Below, one piece after another: positions 23,321 to 31,485 of a stretch of 31,485 nucleotides of DNA. The DNA is from HGM12587 sp964602445 (lineage in GTDB: Bacteria > Bacillota > Clostridia > Lachnospirales > Lachnospiraceae). A program made the position numbers and the translations under genes. Location: contig CAZRQV010000023.1 in assembly GCA_964602445.1 (NCBI GenBank), positions 1-31,485 of the forward strand, given 5' to 3'. Under the pieces are notes generated by a model. It searched no databases. It was not told the DNA's origin and was given only the letters and a program-made list of their open reading frames with translations. Numbering within the stretch: the stretch's first letter is position 1; each line of letters begins with the position of its first letter.

Positions 23321-24211
23321 GTGCATAAATACTTAAGTGCCATTGGATTTAAACAGATCCAATCCAGAGAACAGCTGAATCGGCTGCTGGAATATGCAGA
23401 AACTACTTTTCAAAGTGAAAAGACAGTAAAGGTAAAAGAAAATACAGAATTATCTGAGCGTGTAAAATATTTTACAAAAGATATGGGTCTGATGGTCTGC
23501 GGAACTTATGATCAGAAAGATCAGTATGAAAGAGAGTACTACATTCCTTTTTTCGAGGGAAAAGGCGGAAAGAAATTTGATAATCTGGAAATTGAGCGTC
23601 ATATTTCGAAAAATTCTTATGCCGGTGCCTGCGAATATCCGGGAATCGGGATTACGATCATTTATTATCTGCAGAATGCAGTAGAGTATTTGAGTGAACT
23701 GAATTTCAGCCAGTTCCGTAAAGATTCCGTTTCCCTTACGTTATCCGGTCTGGCAAGTGAAGGAAAAGTGCTTCTTCCGGTACTGCAGGAAAAGCAGTCG
23801 TTTATTGAAAAAGAAGAATCACTTCAGCGACACAGAAAACTGATCAAAGAAGCAAGATCCGGTGATGAAAGTGCCATCGAAAGCCTGACAACGCAGGAGA
23901 TGGATACGTATTCCATGATTTCAAAGCGAATCGAAACAGAAGATGTGTTTTCGATTGTTTCGACCTGTTTTATGCCATGCGGTCTGGAGTGCGACCAATA
24001 CAGTGTTTTAGGAGAAATCCTTCACTATGAAAAAAGAGAAAATGCACTGACTAAAGAACAGCTGTATGTGATCACAGTAGAATGCAACGGTCTGGAATTT
24101 GACATCTGTATCAATCAGGAAGATTTGATCGGTGAATTGGATGTGGGAAGAAGACTGAAAGCAGACATCTGGCTTCAAGGCAGAATTAATTTTGAAGAAG
24201 ATGAAATATAA
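23321..24211 (+). CDS. DUF3881 family protein
   Basis: 296 residues from GTG 23321, six bases after a perfect AAGGAGGT. The start MHKYLSAIGFKQI is typical of the family, followed by MGLMVCGTYD, EYYIPFFEGKGG and ERHISKNSYAGACEYPGIG. DUF3881 is a soluble protein family found mainly in Lachnospiraceae with no known role. No catalytic motif, signal peptide or membrane segment is visible. It follows serS by 95 bp and ends at a terminator. It could also be a divergent relative outside the family, since the assignment is from memory of family motifs. Confidence 0.72.
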   Translation: MHKYLSAIGFKQIQSREQLNRLLEYAETTFQSEKTVKVKENTELSERVKYFTKDMGLMVCGTYDQKDQYEREYYIPFFEGKGGKKFDNLEIERHISKNSYAGACEYPGIGITIIYYLQNAVEYLSELNFSQFRKDSVSLTLSGLASEGKVLLPVLQEKQSFIEKEESLQRHRKLIKEARSGDESAIESLTTQEMDTYSMISKRIETEDVFSIVSTCFMPCGLECDQYSVLGEILHYEKRENALTKEQLYVITVECNGLEFDICINQEDLIGELDVGRRLKADIWLQGRINFEEDEI

Positions 24212-24234
24212 AACACAAATAATAATCAATTGAT

Positions 24235-24290
24235 AAAAAGGAGCGATATTTCGTGGTTCCATGATCCATGAAGCATCGTTCTTCTTTTTT
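24235..24290 (+). terminator. Terminator after the DUF3881 gene
   Basis: GAGCGAT (24241-24247) pairs with ATCGTTC (one G-U), extended by AAAAAG against TTCTTTTTT, with a 27-nt loop, then T6. Confidence 0.7.
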
Positions 24291-24300
24291 ATGACAAAAT

Positions 24301-24332
24301 AAAAAGCAGTTCACATTGTGAACTGCTTTTTT
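24301..24332. terminator. Terminator of pyk, bidirectional
   Basis: Perfect stem AAAAAGCAGTTCAC/GTGAACTGCTTTTT with a 3-nt loop and U-tracts on both strands. On the minus strand it lies 18 bp after the pyk stop. Confidence 0.93.
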
Positions 24333-24349
24333 GAAATCTGTAAAGGATA

Positions 24350-25786
24350 TTATTTTACAGTAAGTACACGCATGATATTTGTGTGTACATTGTGTTTGAT
24401 ATGTTTTGATGCACGGGAAGAACCTGCAGTAATAACAACGGTATCGTCGGCTTCTAAAATGTGTTTGTCTTTTAAAAGCTGTAAAGAAGATTCAATCAGT
24501 TCATCGGTAGATTCTGCACGAACTGCCTCATAAGCTTCTACACCCCAGTATAACTGCATCTGTCTGACAGCCATTGGATTTGGAGAAAGTCCGATGATCG
24601 GCACGGATGGTCTCCATTTGGAAAGCTGTCTTGTAGTAAATCCGGTAAAGGATGGAGCAATGATTACTTTTGCACCAATGTTATATGCGGTAGAAACAGA
24701 AGAGTAAGAAACTGCATTGGAAATATTATGCAGGTTTTCTTCTCCTACCTTGCGTTTCTGGAACTGTTTCTGATTTAAGTGAATTTCAGAAGTTTCGCAG
24801 ATCTGAGCCATTGTTTTTAATGCTTCTAACGGATATTTACCCATAGCTGTTTCGCCGGAAAGCATCACTGCATCGGTTCCGTCATAAACGGCATTGGCAA
24901 CGTCTGTTACTTCTGCACGGGTAGGACGTGGATTACGAATCATGGAATCTAACATCTGAGTTGCTGTGATTACCGGTTTGCATGCTGTGTTACATTTGCG
25001 GATGATAGTTTTCTGAATATGAGGAACTTCCTGCATCGGAATTTCTACACCCATATCACCACGAGCAACCATGATACCGTCACTGACAGCAATGATCTCA
25101 TCCAGATTTTCAATTCCCTCTGCATTTTCAATCTTAGCAATGATCTGAATGGAAGAGTCATATTCATCTAAAATTTTTCTGATTTCAAGGATGGCATCCG
25201 CAGTACGGACAAAGGATGCTGCGATGAAATCAAATCCCTGTGAAATACCAAAAAGAATATCATCTTTGTCTTTTTCTGTTAAAGCCGGAAGATGAATCTT
25301 TACGTTTGGAACATTAACCCCTTTGCGTTCGCCTAATTCTCCGCCGTTGATTACTTTACATACGATATCGGTATCGTTTACAGAAGTAACTTTCAGTTCG
25401 ATCAGACCGTCATCAATAAGGATCTTATTTCCAACAGTAACATCTTTGTTTAATCCGTCATAATTGATATAACAGATTGTTTCGTCACCAACGATTTCGT
25501 TGATGGTTAATGTATAAGTCTGTCCTTCTTTTAAGGTGACTTTTTTTCCATCTTTTAAAAGTCCGGTACGGATTTCCGGTCCTTTGGTATCTAAAAGAGC
25601 TGCGATTGGCAACCCAACTTCTTTTCTTACTTCTTTTAAGAGATCCAGACGGCCTTTGTGCTCGTCATGAGAACCATGGGAGAAATTAAATCTTGCAATA
25701 TTCATACCGTTTTTTGCGAGACTAGTCATGAGATTTTTGTCGTTTGTATTAGGACCCATGGTGCAGATAATTTTCGTTTTTTTCAT
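24350..25786 (-). CDS. pyk: Pyruvate kinase
   Basis: 478 residues; ATG 25786 after TAGGAG. It converts phosphoenolpyruvate and ADP to pyruvate and ATP in the last step of glycolysis. The TIM-barrel start KKTKIICTMGPNT, active-site ARFNFSHGS, LDTKGPEIRTG, VARGDMGVEIP and TATQMLDSM are present. The B domain lies at about 70-165, and the C-terminal regulatory domain ends at RVLTVK. No extra C-terminal PEP-utiliser-like domain, unlike the about 585-residue Bacillus enzymes. It runs alone, head-on to replication. Confidence 0.96.
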   Translation of the reverse strand: MKKTKIICTMGPNTNDKNLMTSLAKNGMNIARFNFSHGSHDEHKGRLDLLKEVRKEVGLPIAALLDTKGPEIRTGLLKDGKKVTLKEGQTYTLTINEIVGDETICYINYDGLNKDVTVGNKILIDDGLIELKVTSVNDTDIVCKVINGGELGERKGVNVPNVKIHLPALTEKDKDDILFGISQGFDFIAASFVRTADAILEIRKILDEYDSSIQIIAKIENAEGIENLDEIIAVSDGIMVARGDMGVEIPMQEVPHIQKTIIRKCNTACKPVITATQMLDSMIRNPRPTRAEVTDVANAVYDGTDAVMLSGETAMGKYPLEALKTMAQICETSEIHLNQKQFQKRKVGEENLHNISNAVSYSSVSTAYNIGAKVIIAPSFTGFTTRQLSKWRPSVPIIGLSPNPMAVRQMQLYWGVEAYEAVRAESTDELIESSLQLLKDKHILEADDTVVITAGSSRASKHIKHNVHTNIMRVLTVK

Positions 25787-25839
25787 AAAGTATCTCCTAT
25801 ATATTTCTGTGTTCTTTCCTATTAAATGTCGTCGGGCTT

Positions 25840-25848
25840 ATTATATCA
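25840..25848 (-). promoter_or_regulatory. Promoter of pyk
   Basis: On the minus strand, TG-A-TATAAT (25848-25840), a perfect extended -10. A TTGTTT 16 bp upstream is a possible -35. The start site near 25833 gives a 47-nt leader. Confidence 0.7.
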
Positions 25849-25942
25849 GAAATTTGCAAAAAAACAACCATTACAGAGAAATCTGTTTTGGGAATCTTTG
25901 AAAAAATCAAAAGAAAAAAGGAAAAGAGTTAGGCGGAATGCG

Positions 25943-25972
25943 TTGTCTCTGAAGTGCTACTTGTGATACACT
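25943..25972 (+). promoter_or_regulatory. Possible promoter of the GH84 gene
   Basis: TTGTCT (25943-25948), 18 bp, TACACT (25967-25972) preceded by TGA (extended -10). The match is moderate. The start near 25979 would lie about 10 nt before the ribosome binding site. Confidence 0.4.
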
Positions 25973-25999
25973 AAGGTAGAAAAATAGAAGGGGGTTTTT

Positions 26000-28900
26000 A
26001 TGATGAATAAGTTGAAAAAATTTTTATCCATCATGCTCTGCTCTTCTATGGTATGCTCCAATGTCGGAGTCGTTCAGGCAGCGGAAACCACAGAAGCAGA
26101 AGAGTACAGTATTTATCCGATCGTTCGGGACATCGATTATGATGGAACCCGGTTTACGATGGACAAACAGGTAAATGTAGTTTATGAAACAGGAATTGAC
26201 GAAGCAACCAAATCCTACTTGCAGGAAGTTTTAACGGACCATGACGTGGAAGCAACCGTTGTGGATGCGGGTACACTGGAAGAAGAAGACAGTGTGCAGA
26301 GAGTTTTTGGCAGTGACAGAAACGAAACAAGCCTGAAGGTGGCAGATCAGGTGAAATCTGCGTTAGGCGTGGAAAAATTCGATGCAGTCATCGTTGCAAC
26401 CGGAAAAGACTATGCAGATGCATTGACAGGAAGTTACCTTGCAAAAGTGAAGAAAGCACCAATCCTTCTCACGAATAGCAAGGAAAAATCAAATCGTGCA
26501 ATGGCTGAATACATTCAGAAAAATGCAAAAGCTGATGCAACCATCTATATCCTTGGTGGAACAGGTGCTGTTTCAGCACAGACAGAAGCACTCTTAAAAG
26601 AACAATGCAAAAACGGTAAGGTAGTAAGATTAGCCGGAAATACGCGTTTGGAAACAAACACAGAAATCCTGAAAGAAGCAGGCTTGGAAGGACAGAACGA
26701 TCTTCTCATCGCAACTTCCAAATCTTTTGCAGACAGCTTATCTGCAGCAGCTACAGGAAAACCAATCCTTCTTGTAAATTCTGCAAAAGGATTGAATGAA
26801 GAACAGAAAAATGTCTTAGAACAGTTGAAGGGCGGCAGCATCTATGTTCTCGGCGGAGAAAATGCTGTTTCTGCAGATGCAGTAAAGGCAATTGCGTCTG
26901 TTGCAGGAAAAAAAGCAGAAGAAATCGAAGCAGTTCGACTTGCCGGGAAAAACAGATTTGCAACTTCTGTCATGATCGCAGAAAAATTCTTTGAAGGAGC
27001 AAAATGTGCAGTAGTTGCCTGTGGAAGCGGTAATAACTATCCGGACGGATTATGCGGCGGAGCGCTGGCATCTGCATTAAATGTACCGCTGCTCTTAACA
27101 AAGAACGAGGATAGTCAGGCAGCAGATTATGCCAAAGCAAATGACATTCGTTCCGGTTATGTTCTTGGAGGAGCAGACAAGTTAGTTTCTGATGAAGCAG
27201 CAAAAGCTATTTTCGGTGTAGACGAGATCAAAAAAAATGAAGACAGTGCGAAAACACTGAAAGCAGGCAAAAACAAATGGAACATTCTTTTGGGAATCGA
27301 TGGTTCGAAAGAAGCGGCAGACCAGTATGAAGACCAGCTGACTGTAAAAACAGAAAATCTGTATGATCAGTTTGACGGTTATCTGCTGGAAGTCAAAGAT
27401 CACCAGATTACCATCGTGGGTGGTGACAGTGATGCAGTATTCCGCGGAGTTGCGACCTTAAAGATGATGTTATCTTCTTTCGATGATTTGAAACTTTTAG
27501 GTGCGCAGATCGAAGATTATGCCGGAATCGAATTCAGAGGATTTATCGAAGGTTTTTATGGCGGATGGGATTATGAAACCCGTAAGAGTCTGATGAATTT
27601 CGCAAGAGATGTGAAAATGAATATGTATGTTTATGCATCTAAAACAGACGTATATCATACAACACAGTGGAATGCACTTTATCCGGAAAGTCAGATTAAA
27701 GAAATAGAAAAATTGGTAAAAATCGGTCAGGAAACAAAATGTTACTATGTATGGAGTGTTCATCTGGGAAGTTTCTTCACCGGAATCTCCATCGCAGGAA
27801 ATCCGAATATTTATGAAGCACGTTATGAACAGTTAGTAGCAAAACTGACCCAGTTATATGATGCAGGTGTCAGAAAATTTGACATCTTAAATGATGACTT
27901 TGGCGGTGGTTCTCATGCAGATGTTGTAACCTTGTTAAATCGTCTGACGAAAGAATTTGTAGAACCAAAAGGATGTGATCCGATCACTTATTGTCCGCAG
28001 GGATATAATAAATCCTGGTCCGGAAATGGTGCAGAGCTGGCAGCTTTGAAGAATTTAGATGATTCCATCATTTTATATTGGACAGGAGATGATGTAAACT
28101 CTCCGATCACACAGGAAACTGTAAATTATGTCAGCGAAAGAACAGGACAGCCGGTTTGTTTCTGGTTAAATTATCCGGTAAATGAACATGCAAAATCAGG
28201 AATCTTCCTTGGAAATATTACACATTATGCAAGAGACGGTGTGACAGGACTTCGTGCGGCAGTATCCAATCCATCCCGTTTCGGACAGAGTAATAAAGCA
28301 GCATTATTCCAGTTAGCAGCACTGTTCTGGAATAACAGCAATTACAGCACCCATGCAGATGAAGTTTGGACCGGTGCTTATGATTATCTGCAGCCGGAAG
28401 TTACAGAAGAATATTTGACCATCGCAAGAAACGTGGCAAACTGCCCGAATTCTTCCCGTGTTACAGCAGGATTCCCGGAATCAGAATATATCAAAGAAAA
28501 TCTGGAAACTGTTCTTGAAAAAGTAAACAATGGAGAATCTGTCAAAGATTTAGAAGATACAGAAATTCTGCTGACAGAGTTTGAAACGATTTTAAATGCA
28601 GTCGATGGATTTAGAGAAAAATGTACTAACACAGCACTGGTCAGCGAATTAAATCCATGGTTAAATTCCTTAACAGATGTAACCAATGCATGTAAATCAG
28701 CACTGAGCTGTGTTGCTGCACTGGAAGAAGAAGATGTGGCAGAAGCATGGAGCCAGTTTGCTGCAGCAAGTAAAGCATTCCAGAGCTGGGACAGCTATCC
28801 AACTTTTGAAGGTGATACAAACAAAGCATTGGCAGGAAGCAAACGTCTCCAGCCATTTGCAATGAAGCTGATCAATTATGCGGAAAATGCATTAAAACCA

Positions 28901-31228
28901 TTACTGGATTCTAACTATACAGATTTTACACCAACACTTTATGCAAAAATTGGCGGTGTAGTAAAGAGTCATGACAGTTCTGCGGAAAAAATCTTTGACG
29001 GCAACAGAAGCACAAGTGCTCAGTGGAATGTAATACAGCAGAAAGATGATTACTATGGGGTAGATCTTGGTCGTGTGATCAAGGTGACAGACATCAGCAT
29101 TCTTCAGGGAAATACAGATACAGATCATGATATTTTCCATAAAGCAGTACTGGAATATTCCGAAGACGGTGTGAATTTCACTCGGCTTGGAGAACAGTAC
29201 AATGATCAGATCGAAATTGCAGTAGATGGACTGGATATTCAGGCGCGTTATGTCAGACTGCGTCTGGTAGAAACCGGAATTGCAACTAAACCGGATTTCT
29301 GGACTCATGTACGTGAATTTACAGTAAATAAAGAAGTTCCGGAAGGAAACAGAATCTATACAAACGTAGAAGCTTATGCAAAACAGCCGTTGACTGTTGC
29401 TGATAAAGAATGGACCGTAGCGGATCTGAAAAATGTTACGTTAGAATCCGGTGAATATATCGGTATAAAATTCGTAAATCTGGTCAATGCAGCTTCCTTT
29501 GTAAATAAAGGAACCGGAATTTCCGGATTAACACTGGAAGTTTCTGATAACGGAACAACATGGACAGTAGTGACCGATCCGGCAAAATCACAGGTTGTAA
29601 AATATGTACGTCTGATCAATCAGACAAAAAATGCAGTAACCTTTGATCTGGAAAAAATGGGTGTTAAAACAGAAAGCACAAAAATGAATCCAAAATTCCT
29701 GGAAACAAACCTGACCAATGGTCTGCAGGCAGGTTCCTGGGAAAACTTATTTGACGGTGACAAATCTACTTATATCTGGACAAATGAAGCACAGACTGAA
29801 GGTGATTACATTACCTTTGATCTGGGCGGATCGATTCCGTTATACGATGTTACCGTATATACGTATGATGGAAATCCAAGATTTTATAATGCAGAGATTC
29901 AGATCTCTCAGGACAATGAAAACTGGGAAACAATTGCAACTGTAGAAGATGACAATTCCACCATGGAAGTTCCTTGCCGTTATGTAAAAGCAGAACTGGA
30001 AGGAACTGAAGCAAGATATCTGAGAATTTACATTACAGGAAATACAGGATATTATCTGAGACTTCATGAAATCATCATCAATGAAACTGTAGAAGTGGAA
30101 AGTGATGGAACAGAAGAAATCAGCGCAACCTTTGGAAATGAGATTACCAATGCAGTCGATGGAAATCTGTCAACGCTGTTTACAGGAACTGCGGGAACAA
30201 AAGATTCTGTAGTTTACAAATTTACAGAAGGAACCAGATACAATGCAATCTCAATCCTTCAGAATCCAAATCAGATCAGCAATGCAACTGTGAAAGTTCT
30301 GACAGATCAGGGCTATGAAGTACTTGGAACTTTAGATGAAAGTGCGAAAAAATTCGCATTAGATGCTGAAAAAGATGTTTATGGCATTAAGATTGAATTT
30401 GAAGAAGGAACAGAAATTTCTATTTATGAAATTTATCTGGATCATGCAGCAAGTGCATCCGATGAAATCGGAGCATATACAGAGCCGATCGTGAAGGAAG
30501 GCGATGTGCTGGAACCATCTAACCTTGCACTGAATAAAACAGTTGCAGTTTCCGGAACTTCCAATGGTGAAAAAACATATGTCAACGATGGAGATGCATC
30601 TACCAAATGGGACAGCGATTACATCAAAGGCAGCAATGCAAAAGAAAATGCATGGGTTTCGATTGACCTTGGAAAAGCAGGCACAAGCATTTTTGATCAG
30701 TCTAAGGTGAGCTACTTTAACAAAGTATATCCAACTGCTTCTGAAATCCAGATTTCCAATGATGGAACCAACTGGATCACAGTCAGCAAGCTGACAAGTG
30801 CTCATGACGGAACCACTTATCCGGTGGTAACCACTCAGTTTGAACCAGCGCTGACTGCACGTTATGTAAGATTATTCTTTACAGAACTGAACAGTGCAGC
30901 AGCCGGAAATGGAGTAGGAATCACAGAATGGGAAATCACAGGGATTTCTTTAAGTGCAGCATCTGTCAAAGAAGTTCAAAAATTAGAAAAGAAGAACGTG
31001 CAGTTAAATACTTCTGCCGAAGAATTAGAACTTGCAGCGTTTGTCAATGTAACATTGACCAATGAAACGAACGAAGAGTTTGAAGTACAGGTTCCTGTTA
31101 ACTGGAATACAGAAAATTATGATCCGGCTGCAGCAGGTACGGTTACATTAACAGGTACATTAAATCTTCCGGAAACAGTGAACAATGTAAAGAATCTCAC
31201 TGCAGAAATTCAGGTAACTGTGGAATAA
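26000..31228 (+). CDS. Secreted GH84 beta-N-acetylglucosaminidase with inserted cell-wall-binding repeats and discoidin/CBM32 domains
   Basis: 1742 residues. GAAGGGGG (25988-25994) precedes two ATGs (26000 and 26003); the second has the better spacing. Signal peptide 1-28 (basic start, hydrophobic core, VVQAAE). An N-terminal mixed alpha/beta domain starts at 36. Three cell wall binding repeat 2 modules occupy about 98-410 (VQRVFGSDRNET, VVRLAGNTRLET, AVRLAGKNRFAT starts; ILGGTGAVS, VLGGENAVS, VLGGADKLVS ends). The domain resumes at about 424-495. The GH84 catalytic barrel (510-800) has FRGFIEGFYGGW and the acid pair D632/D633 in FDILNDDFGGG. Then a helical bundle (805-970), F5/8-type or CBM32-like domains at about 985-1110, 1236-1362 and 1505-1650 with weaker ones between, and an Ig-like end (1665-1742). 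No LPXTG or C-terminal membrane helix. It likely cleaves GlcNAc from host glycoproteins or mucins at the cell surface. Confidence 0.87.
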   Translation: MMNKLKKFLSIMLCSSMVCSNVGVVQAAETTEAEEYSIYPIVRDIDYDGTRFTMDKQVNVVYETGIDEATKSYLQEVLTDHDVEATVVDAGTLEEEDSVQRVFGSDRNETSLKVADQVKSALGVEKFDAVIVATGKDYADALTGSYLAKVKKAPILLTNSKEKSNRAMAEYIQKNAKADATIYILGGTGAVSAQTEALLKEQCKNGKVVRLAGNTRLETNTEILKEAGLEGQNDLLIATSKSFADSLSAAATGKPILLVNSAKGLNEEQKNVLEQLKGGSIYVLGGENAVSADAVKAIASVAGKKAEEIEAVRLAGKNRFATSVMIAEKFFEGAKCAVVACGSGNNYPDGLCGGALASALNVPLLLTKNEDSQAADYAKANDIRSGYVLGGADKLVSDEAAKAIFGVDEIKKNEDSAKTLKAGKNKWNILLGIDGSKEAADQYEDQLTVKTENLYDQFDGYLLEVKDHQITIVGGDSDAVFRGVATLKMMLSSFDDLKLLGAQIEDYAGIEFRGFIEGFYGGWDYETRKSLMNFARDVKMNMYVYASKTDVYHTTQWNALYPESQIKEIEKLVKIGQETKCYYVWSVHLGSFFTGISIAGNPNIYEARYEQLVAKLTQLYDAGVRKFDILNDDFGGGSHADVVTLLNRLTKEFVEPKGCDPITYCPQGYNKSWSGNGAELAALKNLDDSIILYWTGDDVNSPITQETVNYVSERTGQPVCFWLNYPVNEHAKSGIFLGNITHYARDGVTGLRAAVSNPSRFGQSNKAALFQLAALFWNNSNYSTHADEVWTGAYDYLQPEVTEEYLTIARNVANCPNSSRVTAGFPESEYIKENLETVLEKVNNGESVKDLEDTEILLTEFETILNAVDGFREKCTNTALVSELNPWLNSLTDVTNACKSALSCVAALEEEDVAEAWSQFAAASKAFQSWDSYPTFEGDTNKALAGSKRLQPFAMKLINYAENALKPLLDSNYTDFTPTLYAKIGGVVKSHDSSAEKIFDGNRSTSAQWNVIQQKDDYYGVDLGRVIKVTDISILQGNTDTDHDIFHKAVLEYSEDGVNFTRLGEQYNDQIEIAVDGLDIQARYVRLRLVETGIATKPDFWTHVREFTVNKEVPEGNRIYTNVEAYAKQPLTVADKEWTVADLKNVTLESGEYIGIKFVNLVNAASFVNKGTGISGLTLEVSDNGTTWTVVTDPAKSQVVKYVRLINQTKNAVTFDLEKMGVKTESTKMNPKFLETNLTNGLQAGSWENLFDGDKSTYIWTNEAQTEGDYITFDLGGSIPLYDVTVYTYDGNPRFYNAEIQISQDNENWETIATVEDDNSTMEVPCRYVKAELEGTEARYLRIYITGNTGYYLRLHEIIINETVEVESDGTEEISATFGNEITNAVDGNLSTLFTGTAGTKDSVVYKFTEGTRYNAISILQNPNQISNATVKVLTDQGYEVLGTLDESAKKFALDAEKDVYGIKIEFEEGTEISIYEIYLDHAASASDEIGAYTEPIVKEGDVLEPSNLALNKTVAVSGTSNGEKTYVNDGDASTKWDSDYIKGSNAKENAWVSIDLGKAGTSIFDQSKVSYFNKVYPTASEIQISNDGTNWITVSKLTSAHDGTTYPVVTTQFEPALTARYVRLFFTELNSAAAGNGVGITEWEITGISLSAASVKEVQKLEKKNVQLNTSAEELELAAFVNVTLTNETNEEFEVQVPVNWNTENYDPAAAGTVTLTGTLNLPETVNNVKNLTAEIQVTVE

Positions 31229-31281
31229 TGAAAAATTAAAAACGGCATTCAACGGGAACCGTGAAGGATAAAGAGTAAAAG

Positions 31282-31320
31282 CCCGCAGAAATCATAGCGT
31301 TGATTTCTGCGGGTATTTTT
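31282..31320 (+). terminator. Terminator after the GH84 gene
   Basis: Perfect 13-bp stem CCCGCAGAAATCA/TGATTTCTGCGGG with a short loop, followed by TATTTTT. It lies about 50 bp after the stop codon. Confidence 0.92.
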
Positions 31321-31347
31321 AGTGTTTTTCAGCTGAAGCTGTTCTGA

Positions 31348-31376
31348 TTGACATTTTTATGGTTTTGAAATAGAAT
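31348..31376 (+). promoter_or_regulatory. Consensus promoter of the split tRNA-Arg
   Basis: Perfect TTGACA (31348-31353), 17 bp, TAGAAT (31371-31376). The start site near 31383 gives a leader of about 19 nt before the tRNA 5' end. Confidence 0.82.
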
Positions 31377-31401
31377 GAAAATGCTTGGTTTAAATAAGCA
31401 G

Positions 31402-31439
31402 GTTCTCATAGTTAAATGGATATAACAAGCGCCTCCTAA
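31402..31439 (+). pseudogene. 5' half of tRNA-Arg(CCU), broken at the anticodon loop
   Basis: The acceptor strand GTTCTCA (31402-31408), TA, D-stem GTTA/TAAC around AATGGATA (31411-31426), A26, the anticodon-stem 5' strand AGCGC (31428-31432) and the loop CTCCTAA with anticodon CCT (31435-31437) are all in place. The pairing 3' strand should read GCGCT but reads GGCGA, and no T arm or TGAGAAC acceptor strand occurs before the window ends. It may be a disrupted gene, a gene interrupted by an element or intron, or a fragment. The missing half may lie beyond the window. Confidence 0.75.
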
Positions 31440-31466
31440 GGCGAAGCCTAGGCTTTGCTCTCGGAG
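31433..31466. repeat. 34-bp imperfect palindrome at the tRNA break
   Basis: Arms 31433-31449 and 31450-31466 pair at 13 Watson-Crick and 2 G-U positions of 17, with a central AAGCCTAGGCTT. The left end is the first base of the anticodon loop; pairing stops at that point. Confidence 0.75.
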
Positions 31467-31485
31467 AAAAGTGAAAAACGACTAT

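Noticed and set aside
31433..31485. A confident call of a group I intron in tRNA-Arg
   Set aside because: The exon CTCC can pair with GGAG, but the splice-site U would face C, not G, and only 46 nt are available.

Overview
The window spans the replication origin of a low-GC Gram-positive chromosome. It is most likely a member of the Clostridia, and the family Lachnospiraceae fits best. The evidence is the classic origin order (gyrA-gyrB-recF-yaaA-dnaN-dnaA on the minus strand; rpmH-rnpA-yidD-yidC-jag-mnmE-mnmG-rsmG then parA-parB on the plus strand), AGA/AAA-rich codon use, AGGAGG-type ribosome binding sites, and two families typical of that group (DUF4446, DUF3881). No 16S rRNA lies inside the window, so the genus cannot be named.

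Layout. 1-166: a minus-strand promoter with an AT-rich upstream tract that fires off the left edge, probably into an rRNA or tRNA operon. 166-253: tRNA-Ser(GCU) with its own strong promoter. 611-1561: a membrane-anchored family 2 glycosyltransferase. 1705-10296 (minus): gyrA, gyrB, recF, yaaA, dnaN, dnaA. 8649-8943 and 10297-10737: the two halves of oriC. The dnaA-dnaN gap carries a recognisable unwinding module (weak DnaA boxes, G-run, DnaA-trio repeats, AT-rich tract), and the dnaA-rpmH gap carries a dense DnaA-box cluster. 10905-17879 (plus): rpmH, rnpA, yidD, yidC, jag, mnmE, mnmG, rsmG. 17977-18948 (minus): a membrane-anchored alpha/beta hydrolase that interrupts the usual rsmG-parA neighbourhood. 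18949-21545: two perfect parS sites, parA, parB and a DUF4446 protein. 21546-21938: a 110-bp tandem repeat broken by a 100-N assembly gap, sitting in front of serS. 21939-25786: serS, a DUF3881 protein and (minus) pyruvate kinase. 26000-31228: a 1742-residue secreted GH84-type beta-N-acetylglucosaminidase. 31348-31485: a consensus promoter driving the 5' half of a tRNA-Arg(CCU) gene that is broken exactly at the anticodon loop.

How it works together. The origin-proximal genes cover initiation (dnaA, oriC), the sliding clamp (dnaN), repair and topology (recF, gyrAB), origin segregation (parABS), and the ribosome/RNase P/membrane insertion and tRNA modification block (rpmH to rsmG). Genes on both sides of oriC mostly run with the fork. 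The glycosyltransferase, the hydrolase and pyk are the head-on exceptions.

Most worth a second look: (1) the GH84 enzyme, where three cell-wall-binding-2 repeats appear to be inserted inside the N-terminal non-catalytic domain; (2) the split tRNA-Arg(CCU), whose break coincides with a 34-bp imperfect palindrome; (3) the 110-bp tandem repeat upstream of serS, which can fold into a three-way junction and whose gap edges are in exact register; (4) the intact DnaA-trio element; (5) a YidC lacking the usual TM1 arginine.
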